Assembly: GCF_004168035.1 (NCBI RefSeq)
Contig: NZ_SDPU01000034.1
Coordinates: forward strand, 208,792-272,791
DNA length: 64,000 nucleotides
Reading direction: 5' to 3'
From: Nocardioides iriomotensis
GTDB taxonomy: Bacteria > Actinomycetota > Actinomycetes > Propionibacteriales > Nocardioidaceae
Positions 49,846-58,766 of this stretch are shown here, one piece after another. Made by a program: the position numbers and the translations under genes. The notes beneath the pieces were generated by a model. The model was not told the DNA's origin, ran no database searches, and worked only from the letters and a program-made list of their open reading frames with translations. The first letter of the stretch is position 1. Each line of letters begins with the position of its first letter.

Positions 49846-51636
49846 ATGACCAGTACCTCGCGGGAGCTCCGCACCATCGGCGTCGTCGGACTGGGCACCA
49901 TGGGTGCCGGCATCGCGGAGGTGTTCGCGCGCAACGGCTACGCCGTGATCGGCGTCGAGCAGAGCGACGACTCGCTCGACCGCGGCCGCCAGCACATCGA
50001 GCACTCGACCGGCCGGGCCGTGAAGCGCGGCAAGCTCTCCGAGGGCGAGCAGAAGGAGCTCGTCGACCGGATCGAGCTCACCACGGACCTCGAGGCCGTC
50101 AAGGCCTGCGACTTCGTGATCGAGGCGATCATCGAGCAGCTCCCGCTCAAGCAGGACCTGTTCCGCCGGCTCGACGCGATCGTCGGCCCCGACGCGATCC
50201 TCGCCACCAACACCTCCTCGCTGTCGGTCACGGAAATCGGCACGGCGACCAGCCGCCCCGGCCGCGTCGTCGGCGTGCACTTCTTCAACCCGGCGCCGGT
50301 GCAGAACCTCGTCGAGGTGATCCGCACGGTCGTCACCGAGCCCGACGTGCTGGAGGACGTGGCCGGCCTCGCGCGCTCGCTCGGCAAGACCCCGGTCATC
50401 TGCGGCGACAAGGCCGGCTTCATCGCCAACGCCCTGCTGTTCGGCTACCTGAACCACGCGGTGTCGATGTACGAGGGCCGCTACGCCACCCGCGAGGACA
50501 TCGACGCGGCGATGCGCTTCGGCTGCGGCTACCCGATGGGGCCGCTGGCGCTGCTCGACCTGATCGGCCTCGACACGGCGTACGAGATCCTCGACACGAT
50601 GTACAAGCAGGGCCGCGACCGCCTGCACGCGCCCGCCCCGATCCTCAAGCAGATGGTCACCGCCGGGCTGCTCGGCCGGAAGGCCGGACGCGGCTTCTAC
50701 ACCTACGAGGACGCCGACAGCCCGGTCGTGGTCGCCGACGCGCTCACCCCGTCGCCCGACGACGAGCCGCAGCTGGTCCGCCCGGTCCGCACCGTCGGCG
50801 TGGTCGGCACCGGCACGATGGCCACCGGCATCGTCGAGGTGTTCGCCAAGGCCGGCTTCCCGGTGACGTACGTCGGTCGCACCCCGGAGAAGGTCGACGG
50901 CGTCCGCGCCAGCATCGAGCGGTCCCTCGACAAGGCGATCCAGCGCGGCAAGCTGGAGGAGTCCGCCAAGGCCGACGTCCTCGACAAGCTGACCGGCACC
51001 ACGTCCCTCGACGACCTCGCCTCCGCCGACATCGTCGTCGAGGCGATCGCCGAGGACCTGCACGTCAAGACCGTGCTGTTCGAGAACCTCGACGAGATCT
51101 GCAAGCCCGGCGCGATCCTCGCCACAACGACGTCCTCACTCCCCGTCATCTCGCTGGCGAAGGCGACCTCGCGGCCGCAGGACGTCGTCGGCATGCACTT
51201 CTTCAACCCCGCCCCGATCATGAAGCTGGTCGAGGTGGTCAGCACGGTCAGCACCGCCGACGACGTCGCCGAGACCACGCGGGCCCTGTGTGCCGCGGTC
51301 GGCAAGGTCGCCGTCTCCTGCGGCGACCGGGCCGGCTTCGTGGTCAACGCGCTGCTGTTCCCCTACCTCAACGACGCGGTGAAGATGCTCCAGGCGCACT
51401 ACGCGACGGCCGACGACATCGACACCGCCATGAAGTACGGATGTGCGCTGCCGATGGGGCCGTTCGAGCTGCTCGACGTGGTCGGCAACGACGTGTCGCT
51501 GGCCATCCAGCGCGAGCTCTACCTGGAGTTCCGCGAGCCCGGCTTCGCGCCCGCGCCGCTGCTGGAGCACCTGGTCACCGCCGGCTACCTCGGTCGCAAG
51601 ACCGGGCGCGGGTTCCGCGACTACAGCCACCGGTGA
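49846..51636 (+). CDS. Duplicated 3-hydroxyacyl-CoA (3-hydroxybutyryl-CoA) dehydrogenase
   Basis: A 596-residue protein made of two complete 3HCDH units (about 10-290 and 305-596). Each has an NAD-binding domain, an HFFNPAP motif with the catalytic His, and a C-terminal helical domain with [12 protein letters not shown] or [12 protein letters not shown]. The first Rossmann motif is GLGTMGAG; the second is GTGTMATG. The duplicated form occurs in Streptomyces (HbdA type). It could feed crotonyl-CoA to Ccr at 55243. CATGAT lies 7 bases before ATG 49846 (49833-49838); ATG codons at 49834 and 49837 are alternative starts. The last bases overlap the next gene (GTGA). Confidence 0.92.
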   Translation: MTSTSRELRTIGVVGLGTMGAGIAEVFARNGYAVIGVEQSDDSLDRGRQHIEHSTGRAVKRGKLSEGEQKELVDRIELTTDLEAVKACDFVIEAIIEQLPLKQDLFRRLDAIVGPDAILATNTSSLSVTEIGTATSRPGRVVGVHFFNPAPVQNLVEVIRTVVTEPDVLEDVAGLARSLGKTPVICGDKAGFIANALLFGYLNHAVSMYEGRYATREDIDAAMRFGCGYPMGPLALLDLIGLDTAYEILDTMYKQGRDRLHAPAPILKQMVTAGLLGRKAGRGFYTYEDADSPVVVADALTPSPDDEPQLVRPVRTVGVVGTGTMATGIVEVFAKAGFPVTYVGRTPEKVDGVRASIERSLDKAIQRGKLEESAKADVLDKLTGTTSLDDLASADIVVEAIAEDLHVKTVLFENLDEICKPGAILATTTSSLPVISLAKATSRPQDVVGMHFFNPAPIMKLVEVVSTVSTADDVAETTRALCAAVGKVAVSCGDRAGFVVNALLFPYLNDAVKMLQAHYATADDIDTAMKYGCALPMGPFELLDVVGNDVSLAIQRELYLEFREPGFAPAPLLEHLVTAGYLGRKTGRGFRDYSHR

Positions 51637-51869
51637 GCGACCGCACCGAGACCTTCCACGGCGAGGAGTACGTCGTCCGCCGGGTGACCGGCTCTGCGGC
51701 GACCAAGCCGTACACCTGCCCCGGCTGCCACCAGACGATCCGCCCGGCCACGCCGCACACCGTGGCGTGGCCGGTGGTCCCGTCGTCGTTCAACCGCGAC
51801 GCCACCGGGCTCGACGAGCGGCGGCACTGGCACAACGCCTGCTGGTCCGCGCGCGAGTCCCGCCGCTGA
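51633..51869 (+). CDS. Small putative zinc-binding protein
   Basis: A 78-residue protein with YTCPGCHQTI and HWHNACW, a CxxC...H..C pattern that could bind zinc. Similar short proteins in Streptomyces are annotated as ATP/GTP-binding, without experimental basis that I know of. The GTG start overlaps the preceding stop by 4 bases, so its expression is tied to the dehydrogenase gene. Function unknown. Confidence 0.8.
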   Translation: MSDRTETFHGEEYVVRRVTGSAATKPYTCPGCHQTIRPATPHTVAWPVVPSSFNRDATGLDERRHWHNACWSARESRR

Positions 51870-51877
51870 CCGCCCCG

Positions 51878-51901
51878 GGTGGTCGAGCCTGTCGAGACCA
51901 C
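51878..51901 (-). repeat. Dispersed palindromic repeat, copy 3
   Basis: Same 24-base element as at 33424-33447 in opposite orientation, lying in the 50-base gap before the alpha/beta hydrolase gene. Both copies are exact matches over the element. Confidence 0.8.
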
Positions 51902-51919
51902 GTCGGAGACAATGGCCGC

Positions 51920-52717
51920 ATGGCGCAGATCCGTGCGAACTCCGTGCTCCCGGCCCGCCGCGAGGCGATCACCCTGCAGACCGCCGACGGGCTGAACCTC
52001 GTGGGCGAGGTGGCCGTCCCCGAGGACCGCGAGCCGGTCGCGACGCTGGTCTGCCTGCACCCGCTGCCGACCCACGGCGGGATGATGGACAGCCACGTCT
52101 TCCGCAAGGCGGCGTTCCGGCTGCCGGCGCTGGCGGGTGTCGCCGTGGTCCGCTTCAACACCCGCGGCACGTCGAGCCTGCACGGCACGTCGGAGGGCGA
52201 GTTCGACCACGCCGAAGGGGAGCGGTACGACGTCGCGGCGGCCATCGAGTACGCCGAGTTCCACGACCTGCCCAACATCTGGGTCGTCGGCTGGTCGTTC
52301 GGCACCGACCTCACGCTCATGCACGGGCACGACCCGGCCGTGCGGGGCGCGATCCTGCTGTCGCCGCCGCTGCGGTTCAGCACGACCGAGCACCTGGAGA
52401 CCTGGGCCGAGTCGGGCAAGCCGCTGACCGCGCTGGTGCCCGAGCACGATGACTACCTCCAGCCGCCCGAGGCGCGCGAGCGGTTCGCCTCCGTGCCGCA
52501 CGCCGAGGTGGTGGGTGTCGACGGCGCCAAGCACCTCTGGGTGGGCGACGCCGAGACGGTCCTGGACGAGATCGTCCGCCGCGTCGCCCCCGACGTACCG
52601 CTGCCGCTGCCGCGCGATTGGGACGGCCCGATGGAGACCGCGGACACCTCGGGGTACGCCGACCGCACGGTGGCGGCGTTCAAGGACGTGCCGGTGCCGG
52701 GGCCCGACGAGTCCTAG
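51920..52717 (+). CDS. Alpha/beta hydrolase
   Basis: A 265-residue hydrolase. The nucleophile elbow is GWSFG (Ser near residue 131); ATLVCLHPLPTHGGMMDSHVF contains the oxyanion-hole His-Pro; VPEHDDYLQPPE holds the acid and GAKHLWVGD the catalytic His. It resembles the YdjR/YcjY-like or prolyl-oligopeptidase-like cytoplasmic group; substrate unknown. GACAAT lies 6 bases before the ATG (51908-51913), a leaderless arrangement. Confidence 0.88.
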   Translation: MAQIRANSVLPARREAITLQTADGLNLVGEVAVPEDREPVATLVCLHPLPTHGGMMDSHVFRKAAFRLPALAGVAVVRFNTRGTSSLHGTSEGEFDHAEGERYDVAAAIEYAEFHDLPNIWVVGWSFGTDLTLMHGHDPAVRGAILLSPPLRFSTTEHLETWAESGKPLTALVPEHDDYLQPPEARERFASVPHAEVVGVDGAKHLWVGDAETVLDEIVRRVAPDVPLPLPRDWDGPMETADTSGYADRTVAAFKDVPVPGPDES

Positions 52718-52739
52718 CTCGACCTAGCGCGTGTCGAGC
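52717..52739. terminator. Inverted repeat between convergent genes, possible bidirectional terminator
   Basis: GCTCGAC and GTCGAGC form a perfect 7-bp stem with a 9-base loop exactly in the 6-base gap and end of the two convergent genes (stop codons TAG at 52715-52717 and, on the minus strand, 52724-52726). There is no T tract. Placement suits termination in both directions. Confidence 0.4.
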
Positions 52740-53857
52740 CGCGGCACCACGACCTCGCGCACGATCAGCAGGATCGCGGCGGCCGTCGGGATCGCGAGCA
52801 GTGCCCCGACCACGCCGAGCAGGCCGGCGCCGATCAGCGCGGCGATGACGATGACCGAGCCCGGGATGTCGACCGAGCGCGCCATCACCCGCGGGTAGAT
52901 CACGTAGTTCTCGAGCTGCTGGTAGATGACGTAGAAGATGACGCAGGCGATGCCCGTGGCCGGGCTGATCGCCACGCCGATCAGCGACACCACGATGGCG
53001 CCGAGCGTGGCACCGATCATCGGGATCACGTCGAGCAGCGCGACGACGGCGGCCAGCGCGACGGCGTACTGCCCCATCCCGACGATGAACAGGAAGACCA
53101 GCGTCGAGATGCCGGCGCACAGCGCCACGATGAACGCGCCGGAGACGTAGGCGCCGATGTTGTCGACGATCTTGTCGCCGATGCGGGAGACCTTGCTCCG
53201 CTTGGTCGACGGGGCGAACTGGTAGGCCGCGTGCTTGACCCGCTCCAGCGAGGCCAGGAAGTACAGCGTCAGGACGACGACGATGAACGCGTTGGCCAGG
53301 GTGGACAGCACCGCGACGCCGACGCCGACGACGCCGCCGAAGACCTGCTTGCCCACGTCGCCGCTCACGACGTAGTCCTGGGTGCGCTCCATGATGTCGT
53401 ACTGCGCGTCGAGGCGCTGGATCTGCCGGTTGCGCCGCAGCTGCTGGAACCAGTCGGGCGCGTGGTCGGCGATCAGCCGCACCTGGTCGGCGATCACCGG
53501 CACCAGGGCCACGAAGAACAGCGTGATGGCCAGCAGCACGATGGCGATCACCACCAGCACGGACCAGCCGCGGGAGAGCCCGCGCCGCTCGAAGAAGCGC
53601 ACTGCGGGGTGCAGGCCGGCGGCGAGGAAGAGCGCCACCACGATCAGCACGATCAGGGAGCTGATCGAGAGCACGAGCCCGCCGAGCCACCAGGCGACGA
53701 AGGCGCCGAGGGCGGCGAAGAAGCCGACGCTGAACGGGTGCGCCAGCACGGTGCGCAGCGCCTCGCGGTGCGGGGCGTCAGGAGCGATCGCGGGATCGCG
53801 GTGCTGCCGCTCCCGCTGGGCCCGGGTCACGCGGCCGGGCCGGGCGGCGTCGGTCAC
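52724..53857 (-). CDS. AI-2E family transporter (TqsA/PerM-like membrane protein)
   Basis: A 377-residue membrane protein with about eight helices in the AI-2E pattern: paired N-terminal helices (about 45-90), a hydrophilic insert with coiled-coil character (about 130-190), and five or so C-terminal helices with LLDVIPMIGATLGAIVVSLIG and YQQLENYVIYPRVM family motifs. Members export autoinducer-2 or act as Na+/H+ antiporters; the substrate here is unknown. The GTG start overlaps the stop of the coiled-coil gene by 4 bases, so it is translationally coupled to it. Confidence 0.9.
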   Translation of the reverse strand: MTDAARPGRVTRAQRERQHRDPAIAPDAPHREALRTVLAHPFSVGFFAALGAFVAWWLGGLVLSISSLIVLIVVALFLAAGLHPAVRFFERRGLSRGWSVLVVIAIVLLAITLFFVALVPVIADQVRLIADHAPDWFQQLRRNRQIQRLDAQYDIMERTQDYVVSGDVGKQVFGGVVGVGVAVLSTLANAFIVVVLTLYFLASLERVKHAAYQFAPSTKRSKVSRIGDKIVDNIGAYVSGAFIVALCAGISTLVFLFIVGMGQYAVALAAVVALLDVIPMIGATLGAIVVSLIGVAISPATGIACVIFYVIYQQLENYVIYPRVMARSVDIPGSVIVIAALIGAGLLGVVGALLAIPTAAAILLIVREVVVPRLDTR

Positions 53858-55128
53858 TTCTTCGGCGCGTCCTGGCGCACGGCCTTCGTCGTGGGCGTCG
53901 CGGGCGCCTTGTCGGCGGGGTCGTCTGCCTCCGCCGCCGCCGGGGCCGGAGCCTCGGCGGGCTTCGCGGCGGGCTGTGCGGCCGGCTTGTCGACGGTGTC
54001 GTCGGCGAACCCGGCCACCACGTCACGCAGCGCGCCGAGCTGGGCCACGATCGCGTCGCGGCGCTTGCCCAGCCGGGAGACCTCCGCCTGCAGCTCCTGG
54101 AGCTCGCGCTCCGCGTCGGCCTGGCCGGCGCTGACGAAGCTCTTGGCCTGGGTCTGGGCCGACGCGACGATCTGCTCGGCCTCGCGCCGGGCGTGGCTGA
54201 GCAGCCGGTCGGACTCCTCCTGCACCTGCTTGCGCGACGCCGTCGCCTGCACGGACGCCTCGCGGGCCCGGGCCTCGGCGGCGGTGGCGCGGCCCTCGGC
54301 CTCCTGCACGAGACGCTCGGTCTCGGCGGTCGCGGTCGAGTGGTGCTCGGCGGCCTCGCGGGTCAGCCGCTCCTTCTCGACGCTGAGCGCGCGGCGGGCC
54401 TCGGCGACCTCCCGGTCGGCGGCGGCCCGGGCCTGCTCGGCCTCCCGCTTGGCGGAGGTGCGCAGCGCGTTGGTCTCCTGCTGGGCGGCGAGCCGGAGCT
54501 GCTCCGCCTCCCGCTTGGCCGCGGCCAGGATGTCGTCGGCCTCGGCCTTGACCTGGTTGCGCTCCTGCTCGACCTCGGCCATGGCGCGTGCGCGGGTCTC
54601 GTCGAGCTCCTTGAGCTGGACCATCCGCATGTCCTCGGCGTCGCGGGCCGCCTGCGCCTTGAGGGCGTCGGCGTCCTTCTGCGCGCGCTTGAGCACGTCG
54701 TCGCCCTGGGCGCGGGCCGCGACGAGCACGTCGTCGGCCTGCTCCTCGGCGAGACGCAGCATCTCGCTGGCGCGGCCGCCGAGCCCGGCGTACGTCGGGT
54801 TCTGGTTCTCCTTGACGGCCGCCTCGAGCTCGGCGACCCGCCGCTCCATGGCCTGCGCCTTGGTGCGGGCCTCGGTGAGGCTGTCCTTGAGCCCGGCGTT
54901 CTCGCCGGCCAGCGTGTTGACCTCGCGGTCGACGGACGCGGTGTCGTAGCCGTTGCGGCGCACGATCGGGAACGTCGGCACGCTCCGAGCCGGCGCGGGC
55001 GCGGCGCCGGCGGGGCGGGCTGCCGGCTCGCCGGACCCGACCGCGGGGATGACCTGGGTGGCCTCGTTGCGGTCGTCCTTGCCGTTGTCGTCGTTGTCGA
55101 AGATGGACAGGCCGGGGCGGTCGCTCAT
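53854..55128 (-). CDS. Coiled-coil protein, FilP/Scy/DivIVA-like
   Basis: A 424-residue protein. A disordered N-terminus (1-50) leads to a short DivIVA-like segment (FPIVRRNGYDTASVDREVNTLAGEN, about 52-77), then a long Ala/Glu/Arg-rich coiled coil (about 78-345) and a Pro/Ala-rich tail (about 360-424). Streptomyces FilP and Scy, cytoskeletal proteins of the polar growth complex, share this composition and lie near meaA. A role in cell shape or polarity is inferred. The start has AGGAAG upstream. It is coupled to the downstream transporter gene. Confidence 0.8.
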   Translation of the reverse strand: MSDRPGLSIFDNDDNGKDDRNEATQVIPAVGSGEPAARPAGAAPAPARSVPTFPIVRRNGYDTASVDREVNTLAGENAGLKDSLTEARTKAQAMERRVAELEAAVKENQNPTYAGLGGRASEMLRLAEEQADDVLVAARAQGDDVLKRAQKDADALKAQAARDAEDMRMVQLKELDETRARAMAEVEQERNQVKAEADDILAAAKREAEQLRLAAQQETNALRTSAKREAEQARAAADREVAEARRALSVEKERLTREAAEHHSTATAETERLVQEAEGRATAAEARAREASVQATASRKQVQEESDRLLSHARREAEQIVASAQTQAKSFVSAGQADAERELQELQAEVSRLGKRRDAIVAQLGALRDVVAGFADDTVDKPAAQPAAKPAEAPAPAAAEADDPADKAPATPTTKAVRQDAPKK

Positions 55129-55242
55129 GGGTGGCGCTTCCTCCAGGTCAGGTTCGGGCGGTGCGTCCGAGCCTATGACCCTCGGGCGGCCGATCCCAGC
55201 CGCCCCGGGCGTGTCCTGCGTGACCTCACGCTCAGTTTCGGC

Positions 55243-56592
55243 TCAGATGCCGCGGAAGCGGTTGATCGCGTCCTCGTGCTTGGAGCGGAACTCCCGGTCC
55301 CGCACGCCGAGACCCTCGCTGTCGGCCAGGCAGAGCACGCCGACCTTGCCCTGGTGGGCGTTCTTGTGCACGTCGAGCGCGGCCTGCCCGGTCTCCTCCA
55401 GGCGGTAGCTGCGCGAGAGCGTCGGGTGGATCATCCCCTTGGAGATCAGCCGGTTGGCCTCCCACGACTCGCGGTAGTTGGCGAAGTGCGAGCCGATGAT
55501 CCGCTTGAGGTTCATCCACAGGTAGCGGTTGTCGTACTGGTGCAGGTAGCCGCTGGTCGACGCGCAGGTCACGATCGTGCCGCCCTTGCGTGCGGCGTAC
55601 ACCGAGGCGCCGAAGGTCTCGCGGCCCGGGTGCTCGAAGACGATGTCGACGTCCTCGCCACCGGTGAGCTCGCGGATGTCCTGGCCGAACCGGCGCCACT
55701 CCTTCTGGTCCTGGGTGTGCTCGTCCTTCCAGAACTTGTAGGCCTTCTCGGAGCGGTTGATGATCAGCTCCGCGCCCATCGCGCGGCAGATGTCGGCCTT
55801 CTCGTCGTTGGAGACCACACAGACCGGGGTGGCGCCGCCGTTGAGGGCGTACTGCGTCGCGAAGCCGCCGAGGCCACCGCTGGCGCCCCAGATCAGCACG
55901 TTGTCGCCCTGCTTCATGCCGGCGCCGTTGCGGGACACGAGCTGGCGGTACGCCGTGGAGTTCACCAGCCCGGGCGAGGCCGCCTCCTCCCAGGTGAGGT
56001 GGTCGGGCTTCGGCATGAGCTGGTTGGACTTCACCAGCGCGATCTCGGCGAGGCCGCCGAAGTTGGTCTCGAAGCCCCAGATCCGCTGCTCCGGGTCGAG
56101 CATCGTGTCGTTGTGGCCGTCGGGGCCCTCGAGCTCGACCGACAGGCAGTGCGCGACGACCTCGTCGCCGGGCTTCCAGGCGTGCACGCCGAGGCCGGTC
56201 TTGAGCACGACGCCGGCCAGGTCGGAGCCGACCACGTGGTACGGCAGGTCGTGCCGCTTGGCGAGCGGGGAGGTCCGCCCGTAGCGCTCGAGGAAGCCGA
56301 ACGTCGACACCGGCTCGAAGATCGAGGTCCAGACGGTGTTGTAGTTGATCGCGCTGGCCATCACCGCGACGTACGCCTCGCCGGGGCCGAGCTCGGGCAG
56401 CGGGACGTCGTCGACGTGCAGGCTCTTGCGCGGGTCCTTGTCGCGGGCCTCGAGCCCCTCGAACATGCCGGCCTCGTCCTTGTGGACGGTCACCCCGCGG
56501 TAGCTCTCGGGCAGCTCCAGGGCCGCGAACTCCTCGGCGGTCACGGTGGTGCCGGCCTCGCGGGCAGCGATGGCGTCGACGATGTTCTTCAC
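55243..56592 (-). CDS. ccrA: Crotonyl-CoA carboxylase/reductase
   Basis: A 449-residue MDR-family enzyme that reductively carboxylates crotonyl-CoA to ethylmalonyl-CoA with NADPH. The CO2-binding residues known from Kitasatospora Ccr (Asn81, Phe170, Glu171, His365) appear here at a constant +4 offset: Asn85 in INYNTVW, Phe174-Glu175 in GFETNFGG and His369 in GSHFANY. This argues for a true carboxylase, not a plain enoyl reductase. The nucleotide loop is WGASGGLGGFA. The GTG at 56592 has CCAGGAG upstream; upstream in-frame codons do not match the family. Product passes to an epimerase (not in the window) and then to the mutase at 40973. Confidence 0.95.
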   Translation of the reverse strand: MKNIVDAIAAREAGTTVTAEEFAALELPESYRGVTVHKDEAGMFEGLEARDKDPRKSLHVDDVPLPELGPGEAYVAVMASAINYNTVWTSIFEPVSTFGFLERYGRTSPLAKRHDLPYHVVGSDLAGVVLKTGLGVHAWKPGDEVVAHCLSVELEGPDGHNDTMLDPEQRIWGFETNFGGLAEIALVKSNQLMPKPDHLTWEEAASPGLVNSTAYRQLVSRNGAGMKQGDNVLIWGASGGLGGFATQYALNGGATPVCVVSNDEKADICRAMGAELIINRSEKAYKFWKDEHTQDQKEWRRFGQDIRELTGGEDVDIVFEHPGRETFGASVYAARKGGTIVTCASTSGYLHQYDNRYLWMNLKRIIGSHFANYRESWEANRLISKGMIHPTLSRSYRLEETGQAALDVHKNAHQGKVGVLCLADSEGLGVRDREFRSKHEDAINRFRGI

Positions 56593-56721
56593 GGGGGCTC
56601 CTGGAAGTGCGGACGACCGGGGGACTGGCACCTCGTCGTGCCGGGGAGTCCGAAAGTACCCACCGGTAATCACTGGTGTCAGCACGGTGTGACCTATCTG
56701 GCTCGCACCCTGCCCGGGTGG

Positions 56722-57390
56722 TCAGGACCGCCGCGGCCCGGAGCCGTCCAGGGCGGTGATCGCCTCGACGAGCTGGTGCTCGGCCGCCCGGAGGTACGAC
56801 GTCAGCCGGTCGGCCGCGTCGTCCCCGCGGCCCTCCTCGAGCAGGTTCGCGATCGCGGCGTTCTCCTCGAGGTAGGGCCGGTGGAACGGCTCGGGCGCGC
56901 CCATCCGCTGGAAGAAGAGCCGCATCTCGGCGAGCAGCAGCTCCATCTGGGCGTCGAGCCGCGGGCTGCCGGCGAGCGCGACGAGCCCGCGGTGGAAGTG
57001 CTGGTTGGCGCCGGCGACCCCCGGCCAGTCCTCGGCGGCCGCGGCGGCCCGCCCCTCCGTCACCGCGGCGCGGACCGCCGCGAGACCGCCGGTGGAGTGC
57101 GCCGTCGTGTCGCGGCAGACCCCGGGTTCGACGAGCAGCCGCACCCGGTAGACGTCGCGGACGTCGTCGGCTCCCGGGGTGGCGACCACGACGCCGCGGT
57201 GCGGGGCGCGGACGAGGATCCGCTCGGCGACCAGCTGGCTGAGCGCCTCGCGCAGGGTGTTGCGGGAGACGCCGAGGGAGGCGGACAGGCGCTCCTCGGG
57301 CAACCGCGTGCCACAGCTGAGCGCGCCCTCGGCGACCTGGTCGCGCAGCGCCCGCGCGGCCCGGTCGGCGGACATGCTCATCACGCTCAC
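56722..57390 (-). CDS. GntR family (FadR-type) transcriptional regulator
   Basis: A 222-residue regulator: N-terminal winged helix (about 8-70, LRDQVAEGALSCGTRLPEERLSASLGVSRNTLREALSQLVAERILV) and a helical FCD ligand domain with the metal-type His residues in NQHFHRGLVAL and AAEHQLVEA. It is divergent from the 5-oxoproline operon, with two palindromic boxes in the gap, so it probably represses that operon and itself until bound by 5-oxoproline or a related acid. TAGACT lies 7 bases before the GTG (57398-57403 on this strand). Start choices at 57384 or 57381 are also possible. Confidence 0.9.
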   Translation of the reverse strand: MSVMSMSADRAARALRDQVAEGALSCGTRLPEERLSASLGVSRNTLREALSQLVAERILVRAPHRGVVVATPGADDVRDVYRVRLLVEPGVCRDTTAHSTGGLAAVRAAVTEGRAAAAAEDWPGVAGANQHFHRGLVALAGSPRLDAQMELLLAEMRLFFQRMGAPEPFHRPYLEENAAIANLLEEGRGDDAADRLTSYLRAAEHQLVEAITALDGSGPRRS

Positions 57391-57421
57391 GGCGGCGAGT
57401 CTAGGCGAGCGACGACCAGGA

Positions 57422-57432
57422 TTGTTCAACAA
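57422..57432. promoter_or_regulatory. Probable GntR operator, box 1
   Basis: TTGTTCAACAA, an 11-base palindrome fitting the FadR-subfamily pattern TNGTNNNACNA. It lies upstream of the regulator's own TAGACT minus-10. Together with box 2 it forms a perfect 14-base inverted repeat (57419-57432 and 57458-57471). Confidence 0.75.
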
Positions 57433-57457
57433 AGGTCTGGACCGACCCTGGACAAAG

Positions 57458-57468
57458 TTGTTGAACAA
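57458..57468. promoter_or_regulatory. Probable GntR operator, box 2
   Basis: TTGTTGAACAA, the twin of box 1, centred 36 bases away. It lies just upstream of a possible minus-10 TACGGT (57473-57478) of the transporter-pxp operon, where binding would hinder RNA polymerase. Confidence 0.75.
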
Positions 57469-57506
57469 TCCCTACGGTCGGGAGATCTCGGACACAAGGA
57501 GCCGCC

Positions 57507-58766
57507 ATGAGCGACCGGACGAACGACCCGACCACCCCGACCACCCCGACCACCCGGGCGACCAGCACGGCTGAGGCTCAGGCGCCCGGCAAGGGGACCC
57601 GCTCCGCCGTCATCGGCGCGGTGTTCCTCATGGCCACCAGCGCGATCGGCCCGGGCTTCATCACCCAGACCGCGTCGTTCACCGTCTCGCTCGGTGCCGC
57701 CTTCGCCTGCGCGATCGTGCTGTCGGTCATCGTCGACATCGCCGTGCAGATGAACGTCTGGCGCGTCGTCGGCGTCTCCGGCAAGCGGGCGCACGAGCTC
57801 GGCAACGAGGTGCTGCCCGGCGCGGGCTACCTGCTGGCGGGGCTCGTCGTCCTCGGCGGCCTGATCTTCAACATCGGCAACGTCGCGGGCACGGGCCTGG
57901 GCACCGACGCGATGTTCGGGCTCGACCCGCGCATCGGCGGCGCGCTGTCGGCGCTGCTCGCGATCGGGATCTTCCTCAGCAAGCGCGCGGGCGTGGCCCT
58001 CGACCGGGTGGTCATCGTGCTCGGCCTGGTGATGATCCTGGCGACGCTGGTCATCGCGGTCACCTCGGCGCCGCCGGTGGGTGAGGCGCTGGTCAACGTC
58101 GTGCGGCCCGACAAGTTCGACTTCGTCGCGGTCACCACGATCATCGGCGGCACGGTCGGCGGCTACATCACCTACGCCGGCGCGCACCGCCTGCTCGACT
58201 CGGGCCGCGTCGGTCCCGAGAACGTCCGCGAGATCACCCGCAGCTCGGTCGTCGGCATCCTGGTCACCGGCGTGATGCGGGTGCTGCTCTTCCTCGCCAT
58301 CCTCGGCGTCGTCGCGGGCGGCGTGACGCTGGCGACCGACGACCCCGCCGGTTCGGCGTTCCAGGAGGCGGCCGGCGACATCGGGCTGCGCGTCTTCGGC
58401 CTCATCCTGTGGGCCGCCGCGATCACGTCGGTCATCGGTGCGGCGTACACCTCGGTGTCGTTCATGACGCGGTCGACGACCTCCGAGCGCCGGCGCAACC
58501 TGCTCACGGTGGCGTTCATCGCGCTGACCGCCGGCGTCTTCGTGGTCATCGAGGAGACCCCGGTGACGCTGCTGATCTTCGCCGGCACCTTCAACGGGCT
58601 GATCCTGCCGATCGGGTTCGGCGTGTTGCTGTGGGTGGCCTGGCGCCGCCGCGACCTGCTGGGCGGCTACCGCTACCCGGCCTGGCTGCTGCTCGTCGGC
58701 GTGCTGGCCTGGCTGCTGACGCTGTACCTCGGCTACAACGCGATCCTGACCCTGGGCGACCTGTGA
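57507..58766 (+). CDS. NRAMP-like transporter lacking the metal-binding motifs; probable organic-acid (5-oxoproline) transporter
   Basis: A 419-residue membrane protein with about 11 helices and a Thr/Pro-rich N-terminus. It is related to NRAMP transporters, but the TM1 DPGN metal motif is GPGF (48-51) and the TM6 MPH motif region is AGAH (224-227), so manganese or iron transport is unlikely. The same kind of gene (ycsG) accompanies ycsF, kipI and kipA in Bacillus subtilis. Uptake of 5-oxoproline or its salt is inferred from context. AAGGAG lies before the ATG. The stop overlaps pxpA (GTGA). First gene of the operon. Confidence 0.85.
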   Translation: MSDRTNDPTTPTTPTTRATSTAEAQAPGKGTRSAVIGAVFLMATSAIGPGFITQTASFTVSLGAAFACAIVLSVIVDIAVQMNVWRVVGVSGKRAHELGNEVLPGAGYLLAGLVVLGGLIFNIGNVAGTGLGTDAMFGLDPRIGGALSALLAIGIFLSKRAGVALDRVVIVLGLVMILATLVIAVTSAPPVGEALVNVVRPDKFDFVAVTTIIGGTVGGYITYAGAHRLLDSGRVGPENVREITRSSVVGILVTGVMRVLLFLAILGVVAGGVTLATDDPAGSAFQEAAGDIGLRVFGLILWAAAITSVIGAAYTSVSFMTRSTTSERRRNLLTVAFIALTAGVFVVIEETPVTLLIFAGTFNGLILPIGFGVLLWVAWRRRDLLGGYRYPAWLLLVGVLAWLLTLYLGYNAILTLGDL

